DNA of 9,915 bases from the NCBI GenBank assembly GCA_001801495.1, contig MGXW01000027.1, positions 1-9,915 on the forward strand, read 5' to 3'. Under the pieces are notes generated by a model that made no database searches, was not told the DNA's origin, and saw nothing but the letters and a program-made list of their open reading frames with translations. Shown here piece after piece: positions 6,309-9,915 of the stretch. Every line of letters begins with the position of its first letter. Position 1 is the stretch's first letter. The position numbers and the translations under genes were made by a program. The stretch is from Gammaproteobacteria bacterium RIFCSPHIGHO2_12_FULL_37_34 (GTDB taxonomy: Bacteria > Pseudomonadota > Gammaproteobacteria > DSM-16500).

Positions 6309-6635
6309 TCATTCTGCTTGGGAAAGTAACTCCGTTACCCATGAGTTTAAGCTTTTTCCATGCGCTTCTGCCATCATAGCTGCTTTCGCATGAAGCTCTG
6401 GAGGAACACGCAACATAATATGTCCGGAATATGGTTTCTGTGGCGATCTTTTCGCTTTTTTACAGGTATCAAGATAATCGTCCACTGCTTCTTTAAAAAC
6501 TTTATGCAATTCAACGACAGTATTTGCATGGAAGCCAACCAGGTCATTGATTCCTGCAATATGGCCTACAAAGCAATCGTCTTCTTCGCTGTACTCTATT
6601 CGGGCGGCGTAGCCTTTATAATTCATTGTGTTCAT
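6309..6635 (-). CDS. hicB: HicB-family antitoxin with ribbon-helix-helix domain
   Basis: HicB neutralises the HicA mRNA interferase and represses the hic operon. The 108-residue product has two parts: an N-terminal partial RNase H-like fold (about 1-65, 'YKGYAARIEYSEEDDCFVGHIAGINDLVGFHANTVVELHKVFKEAVDDYL', split here by position only) and a C-terminal ribbon-helix-helix DNA-binding domain (about 71-106, 'GHIMLRVPPELHAKAAMMAE' followed by 'HGKSLNSWVTELLSQ'). I chose ATG 6635, which follows GGGGA at 9 bases on the minus strand and gives the family N-terminus. A longer open frame to 6731 merely reads through hicA in another frame. It overlaps the hicA end by 20 bases, so the two are translationally coupled. 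Confidence 0.92.
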   Translation of the reverse strand: MNTMNYKGYAARIEYSEEDDCFVGHIAGINDLVGFHANTVVELHKVFKEAVDDYLDTCKKAKRSPQKPYSGHIMLRVPPELHAKAAMMAEAHGKSLNSWVTELLSQAE

Positions 6636-6888
6636 GGTGAGAAATCCCCGCTTTTTCAAGAAAATTCCGCGCATCGCGTACTTGATAAGGTTTGGCTTCT
6701 TTTTGAGGGTGTGGCCTATGGAACGTACCAATTACCCCATTAAGCTCAAATCGTACTCTGGAACCTGCTCCTTCTATCACTTTTGCCCCTATTGCTTGAA
6801 AGAGCGACTCAATTCGTCTCCATTCAAGACTGGTTGGAACTGGTTTCTGGAAGATAGCCCCCAGCGTTTTTTGATGCGCTTTCTTCAT
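6616..6888 (-). CDS. hicA: HicA-family mRNA interferase toxin (GSR/HRPHP variant)
   Basis: HicA is a small dsRBD-fold toxin that cleaves mRNA when free of HicB. The 90-residue protein has an N-terminal extension (about 1-20) before the core 'LEWRRIESLFQAIGAKVIEG', then 'GSRVRFELN' (42-50), 'FHRPHPQKE' (56-64) and 'VRDARNFLEKAGI'. Classic short HicA (about 60 residues) carries the catalytic His as GSH; here that place is Arg44, and the likely catalytic His is in the HRPHP block (H57 or H60). I recall this longer form as a recognised subgroup. The ATG at 6888 follows a weak AAGAAG. The gene order hicA-hicB on the minus strand is canonical. Family call firm; activity inferred. Confidence 0.9.
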   Translation of the reverse strand: MKKAHQKTLGAIFQKPVPTSLEWRRIESLFQAIGAKVIEGAGSRVRFELNGVIGTFHRPHPQKEAKPYQVRDARNFLEKAGISHHEHNEL

Positions 6889-6899
6889 TATTCATCTTC

Positions 6900-6942
6900 T
6901 TATGATATCAAATTATGATATCATACATCAATCTTACTTCAA
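6900..6942 (-). promoter_or_regulatory. hicA promoter with duplicated palindromic operator candidate
   Basis: TTATGATATCA occurs twice (6900-6910 and 6913-6923), 13 bp apart, each containing the 8-bp palindrome TGATATCA. On the minus strand each copy supplies a TATCAT -10 box; the better promoter is TTGAAG (6942-6937), 16 bases, TATCAT (6920-6915), starting near 6908. An alternative is TTGATG (6931-6926), 18 bases, TATCAT (6907-6902), which would leave almost no leader. Tandem palindromes over the -10 fit repression by the HicB ribbon-helix-helix domain. Binding is inferred. Confidence 0.5.
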
Positions 6943-6946
6943 TCAT

Positions 6947-8836
6947 CTACTTAAAAGACTTTGAACAGGTTCTAAGATGTTTTTCCGTTGTGCTACCAAA
7001 CAAAGACCAGGGGTCTAATTTATGCCGTGCTCTCGTGATGTTTTTATTGCAGAGGATGGTATGGATACAAGTAGCAAAATCATCACGATTAGATGGATCG
7101 TTAACTTTATTTATACTATCATGAATGGCATCTTTTTTTAGCTTTGTTTTTTCACGAGACATAAATAATCGAAATGGAGAATGCTCCTCTTTTTCAATGC
7201 GCTTCCATTCTGTTTCAAGAGCGTCAACAAGCATTTTTTTATTAGGGCTAATTTGCGCAGTATTGTCATTCATATTGTTTTCTTGATTACAATCAGATTT
7301 TTTATGCTCAGCTAACATATTTTGTGGATTCAATAACTCCATTTCATTTTGAGTAATCAATGGTATGTGCTCAATACTTGCTTGAGCTTGTGCTTTGGTT
7401 TCAGAAATTTCATCATGAGCAGCTTGCAGCAGGTGTTGGATATTGTTTTCTACATCTTGTTGGACTTGCTCGATTAGCGGCTTACCTAGTTCTTCTAGTG
7501 TTTGGTGTTTATGTTGTTTAACTTGTTCTTTAAGTTTATGTAATTCCGATAAATCCATGCTAGATCGAGCACAGTAATGTTTGGCAATCATGTCAATTTG
7601 AATTTGATAATAATTGCACAACTCAGCATTGATTTCTTTCGTTCTTTCACTTACTCCCTCAATACAAGATACGTAAATCATCAATTGGTTTTTGTAATTC
7701 CAATTACGAAAGAGTGTTGCGTGATAGGATGCGACTTCTTCTATATTTCTTGAAAAAAATAGCATAATAGATTCATATTTTTGATCAAGTTGTTGTTTGG
7801 TTTTAGTAATTGTTTCAGACATGATTTGAATAATATCGATGCGAGGACTAATTTGATTTTGAAATTGCAAATCTTTTATTTGTTGCAGTTGTTGTGATCT
7901 CGTTTTTTCTAGCTGCATTATTTCATGCTGTATGTTAGAAAAATCAGTTTGTAAATTAATTAATTCATTTTTTTCGGATTGCATTTGATCTATATAAGAA
8001 GAATGCTTTTCTTGGTATGTGCTGATGCGGTTTTTGATAGAAGTAATGCATTGTTGTATTTCTGTGATCGCGAGCTCTTTTTGCTGGTTAATGTGTGTTT
8101 TAGTTTGTTGTGTAAATGCATCAATCTGATATTTTTTTTCTTCTAATGTGGCTTCTATTTCCTTTTGAACAATTATTTTCAGTTTGGCATTTAATTCTGA
8201 TACCATACGATTAATATCAATCTGATAATAATTTGAGTAAGCCATTTTGTTAGTAACTAACATAGAATAGTATGTGTCAAGAAGATGTTTCTCTTCTTGT
8301 TCGGTTTTAAACAACTGATTAATCATAACCATTTGCTTCTGATTAATGTATTTAATATCCGCAATTAATTGTGCAAGTCGTTTGTTTATTTCTTTTTCTA
8401 ATTGGGGATCTATTTTTTCTTGTAAATAATTCTTGCGGAACTTATCAACATTTTTCTTGATTTTACCCATAGCAGTAGGTTGGCGCAGTTTATCAATAAT
8501 AGACTGGTGAATATTATTAATATCATTTTGGATTTCAATGAATTCGTTTTCATCATTTTTAGGAAGGATAAAGTTAATGTTGTATTTTTTTATTCTTTCT
8601 AATATAGAACGAAGCGCTTTAGAATAAGCAAGAATACGCATGCCAATTTTTTTTGTACTTGAGAGATGATTCTCATTTTGTGTTATAACCTTGCATTTTA
8701 TTGCGTAAGAAATAAAATCTTTTAGTAACTGAAGTCGTAATCTATGGAAATGCTTGTTTAGTTTAATCCAATTGATTTGATAGGGAGAAACAGCTTCTTC
8801 TATTTTGGCAATATGAATTTTTTTTTGACTGTTCAT
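6947..8836 (-). CDS. Large coiled-coil protein of unknown function, effector-like
   Basis: A 629-residue, Lys/Glu/Gln/Asn/Ile-rich protein with no signal peptide or membrane helix. I recognise no family. Residues of about 100-500 are almost continuous helix with heptad-like spacing (for example 'EIEATLEEKKYQIDAF', 'DLQFQNQISPRIDIIQIM', 'LHKLKEQVKQHKHQTLEEL'), interrupted near the middle by an aromatic-rich stretch (FFSRNIEEVASYHATLFRNW). A disordered Asn-rich linker (NQENNMNDNTAQ, about 516-527) leads to a compact C-terminal module (533-629) containing 'ALETEWKRIEKEEH' and ending 'LDPWSLFGSTTEKHL' plus a basic tail. This is the architecture of many type IV-secreted effectors of intracellular gammaproteobacteria, but a cytoskeletal or structural role is equally possible. 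I chose ATG 8836, with GAGGAG 10 bases upstream, over a GTG at 8878 that reads through that site. It is divergent from omp and lies 58 bp upstream of hicA on the same strand. Confidence 0.85.
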   Translation of the reverse strand: MNSQKKIHIAKIEEAVSPYQINWIKLNKHFHRLRLQLLKDFISYAIKCKVITQNENHLSSTKKIGMRILAYSKALRSILERIKKYNINFILPKNDENEFIEIQNDINNIHQSIIDKLRQPTAMGKIKKNVDKFRKNYLQEKIDPQLEKEINKRLAQLIADIKYINQKQMVMINQLFKTEQEEKHLLDTYYSMLVTNKMAYSNYYQIDINRMVSELNAKLKIIVQKEIEATLEEKKYQIDAFTQQTKTHINQQKELAITEIQQCITSIKNRISTYQEKHSSYIDQMQSEKNELINLQTDFSNIQHEIMQLEKTRSQQLQQIKDLQFQNQISPRIDIIQIMSETITKTKQQLDQKYESIMLFFSRNIEEVASYHATLFRNWNYKNQLMIYVSCIEGVSERTKEINAELCNYYQIQIDMIAKHYCARSSMDLSELHKLKEQVKQHKHQTLEELGKPLIEQVQQDVENNIQHLLQAAHDEISETKAQAQASIEHIPLITQNEMELLNPQNMLAEHKKSDCNQENNMNDNTAQISPNKKMLVDALETEWKRIEKEEHSPFRLFMSREKTKLKKDAIHDSINKVNDPSNRDDFATCIHTILCNKNITRARHKLDPWSLFGSTTEKHLRTCSKSFK

Positions 8837-8943
8837 ATGTTTGAAACTCCTCTTTTTAATTTTTTTAAGTAGCGCCACACTATCACAATCAAATTATCAC
8901 GGTAAACTGTTAAAATAATATTAAATTATTTAAAATTTGTAAT

Positions 8944-9074
8944 GGGCATCTCTAGAAATTCGATTTTCAATGCATGTCATTCTGAGCGCAGCGAAGAATC
9001 TCCTTACAAATCAGGGAAAAACGAGATTCTTCGCTGCGCTCAGAATGACAATCGAGCAATTTCTAGAAGTGCCC
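8944..9074. mobile_element. 131-bp MITE-like palindromic element with 17-bp imperfect terminal repeats
   Basis: The ends are inverted repeats: 8944-8960 (GGGCATCTCTAGAAATT) and 9058-9074 (AATTTCTAGAAGTGCCC), 15 of 17 paired. The dinucleotide mismatch is adjacent, CT against TC. The unit is bracketed by TAAT on both sides (8940-8943 and 9075-9078), a possible 4-bp target duplication. The interior holds a perfect 28-bp hairpin (8975-9050). No transposase is encoded. It sits between the divergent coiled-coil and omp genes and separates their promoter regions. The 67-codon plus-strand frame across it is a translation of the repeat, not a gene. Confidence 0.65.
8975..9050. repeat. Inner hairpin core ('GAAGAATCTC' type) of the second element
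   Basis: Perfect 28-bp inverted repeat: 8975-9002 (starting TGTCATTCTGAGCGCAGCG) and 9023-9050 (starting GAGATTCTTCGCTGCGCTCA), with a 20-base loop. TCATTCTGAGCG..GCGAAGAATCTC is a widespread dispersed bacterial repeat that I recognise from general knowledge. Its translation gives the familiar spurious peptides 'CHSERSEES' and 'EILRCAQNDN', both seen here. It is clearly related to the core of the first element (shared CATT..GAGC..CAG..CGAAG.AATC). Confidence 0.88.
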
Positions 9075-9131
9075 TAATGCGACTGGGTGCATATTGCTCA
9101 ACAAACAACCATTTATTTTTAAGTTTTTTAT

Positions 9132-9160
9132 TTGACATTAAATAAATTTTCGTGTATTTA
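9132..9160 (+). promoter_or_regulatory. Promoter of the outer membrane protein gene
   Basis: A perfect -35 (TTGACA, 9132-9137), exactly 17 bases, then TATTTA (9155-9160), a moderate -10. Transcription would start near 9167, leaving a leader of about 40 bases that contains the strong AGGAGAGG ribosome binding site. It lies just outside the palindromic element. Confidence 0.55.
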
Positions 9161-9207
9161 TTGCTCGTCTTATTTAATAGTTTGAAGAAAACAGGAGAGG
9201 TATAAAA

Positions 9208-9864
9208 ATGAAACAAATCGTGCGCAATTTTGCGTCAATTCTTTGTTTATCTACGTTAACTACTCTAGCTTTTGCTGCTAAGCCAGGAACTTATCTTGGT
9301 GCTGGCATAGGAGCTAGTTCATTAATGACAACAGATGATTACCCATTTGATTACACTGCTGGTACACAGGGTGAAGCGTCTCGTCAACGTGGTGGATTAG
9401 GGGGTAGGGTATTTGGTGGTTATAATTTTAATAAATATGTTGGATTAGAAGCAGGGTTAGCTGCATATACTCCATCCAAATATTCAGCTACAGTAGATGC
9501 TTCAAATTCTTCTCTTAAATATTCTTTGAATGCATTTGATGTAGTTGGCAAAGCTTATTTACCTATTAGCGATAGCGGATTTAATTTATATGCTTTAGCT
9601 GGTGGTGCACTTGTGAATAGTAAGACCAAATTTAGTGATGGTGGTGTTCCAGCTGCAAGTGGTTTTTCTTTACCTGCTGCCGGTTCTCATAGCACAACCA
9701 AGGTTCGCCCAGTTTATGGTTTGGGTGCTAGCTATGATTTTTCAGCTGTTACAACCAATCTTGAGTTCAGTCATATTCAAGGATTAGGTGATACGGATAC
9801 GAATGGAAATGCTATTCCATCGGCTAATTTGTTAACTTTAAATCTGGCTTATAATTTCAGTTAG
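9208..9864 (+). CDS. Outer membrane beta-barrel protein with signal peptide
   Basis: The 218-residue product starts with a Sec signal peptide: basic MKQIVRN, hydrophobic core, and cleavage most likely after AFA (residue 23), giving mature AKPGTYLGAG. The rest is a small barrel of the OmpA-N-terminal/OMP beta-barrel type: alternating strands such as 'GTYLGAGIGASS', 'GRVFGGYNFNKYVGLEAGLAAYT', 'FDVVGKAYLPI', 'FNLYALAGGALV', 'VRPVYGLGASYDF' and 'TNLEFSHIQGLG', joined by polar Ser/Thr/Gly/Asp loops. It ends in a final strand 'LLTLNLAYNFS', with Phe next to last as in substrates of the Bam machinery. There is no OmpA peptidoglycan-binding domain. It could act as a surface adhesin, a stabiliser or a small channel. 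AGGAGAGG (9193-9200) lies 7 bases before the ATG, suggesting strong expression. Confidence 0.88.
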   Translation: MKQIVRNFASILCLSTLTTLAFAAKPGTYLGAGIGASSLMTTDDYPFDYTAGTQGEASRQRGGLGGRVFGGYNFNKYVGLEAGLAAYTPSKYSATVDASNSSLKYSLNAFDVVGKAYLPISDSGFNLYALAGGALVNSKTKFSDGGVPAASGFSLPAAGSHSTTKVRPVYGLGASYDFSAVTTNLEFSHIQGLGDTDTNGNAIPSANLLTLNLAYNFS

Positions 9865-9885
9865 ATTTTTGCAAGCGTTGTTAGC

Positions 9886-9915
9886 AAAAAAACCCGGTTG
9901 TTTTTATACAATCGG
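9886..9915 (+). terminator. Probable terminator after the outer membrane protein gene (cut by window end)
   Basis: An A-run (9886-9892) precedes CCGGTTG (9894-9900), an 8-base loop and CAATCGG (9909-9915), which pair over 7 positions with one G-T wobble. The A-run on the left is typical of a bidirectional rho-independent terminator; the expected T-run would lie just past the window end, so it cannot be confirmed. Confidence 0.55.

Noticed and set aside
6301..6323. TCCCA...TGGGA hairpin between secF and hicB as a terminator
   Set aside because: The stem is broken by bulges, no T-run follows on either strand, and it overlaps the hicB 3' end.
6309..6731. HicB extended N-terminally to 140 residues
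   Set aside because: The first 32 residues lie in an alternative frame inside hicA and do not resemble HicB; ATG 6635 has a GGGGA at proper spacing and gives the family N-terminus.
6360..6918. Plus-strand open frames of 127 and 96 codons opposite hicA and hicB
   Set aside because: They are antisense to two well-recognised genes, rich in Cys, Phe and Trp, and lack start signals.
8837..8878. GTG start at 8878 adding 14 residues to the coiled-coil protein
   Set aside because: The added stretch reads through the GAGGAG ribosome binding site that serves ATG 8836, and the GTG has no such site upstream.
8942..9145. 67-codon plus-strand open frame containing CHSERSEES and EILRCAQNDN
   Set aside because: It is the translation of the palindromic repeat; these peptides are a known annotation artefact of this repeat, and there is no ribosome binding site.

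Overview
The window reads as a chromosomal segment of an AT-rich gammaproteobacterium. The order queA - yajC - secD - secF and the closeness of QueA, SecD and SecF to the gammaproteobacterial forms support this. The low GC, a long soluble coiled-coil protein, unrecognised accessory genes and a small 8-stranded-type outer membrane barrel suggest a host-associated member of the Legionella/Coxiella side (Legionellales). That placement is an inference; no species can be named from the sequence alone.

Layout from left to right. (1) The 3' end of an unrecognised gene (to 686). (2) A Phd/YefM antitoxin and PIN-domain (VapC-type) toxin pair (810-1459) with a well-formed sigma70 promoter and a palindromic operator candidate. 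(3) A 61-residue uncharacterised protein on the minus strand (1509-1694), divergent from queA. (4) The conserved core: queA (1828-2850), then yajC, secD and secF (3079-6274), which encode the accessory SecDF-YajC part of the Sec translocase. The usual tgt gene between queA and yajC is missing. In its place is a 151-bp palindromic mobile-type element with 21-bp perfect terminal inverted repeats and a 10-bp direct duplication that includes the queA stop codon. (5) On the minus strand, convergent with secF, a hicA-hicB toxin-antitoxin pair (6309-6888) with a repeated palindromic operator candidate. (6) On the minus strand, a 629-residue coiled-coil protein without a recognised family (6947-8836), a plausible secreted effector or structural protein. 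(7) A second palindromic element (8944-9074) between the divergent coiled-coil and omp genes. It carries the widespread 'TCATTCTGAG...GAAGAATCTC' hairpin. (8) An outer membrane beta-barrel protein with signal peptide (9208-9864), followed by a probable terminator cut by the window end.

How the parts relate. QueA makes epoxyqueuosine on tRNA after Tgt has inserted preQ1, so tgt must lie elsewhere if the pathway works here. YajC, SecD and SecF form one membrane complex that uses the proton-motive force to help preproteins through SecYEG, on the route taken by exported proteins such as the omp product. The two toxin-antitoxin modules flank this housekeeping block and are each self-contained.

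The most notable signals are the two composite palindromic elements, which have different outer repeats but related inner hairpin cores; the clean target duplication at the queA stop; the absence of tgt; and the uncharacterised coiled-coil protein with a distinct C-terminal module. I do not see a clear defence island, CRISPR array, tRNA or rRNA gene in this window.
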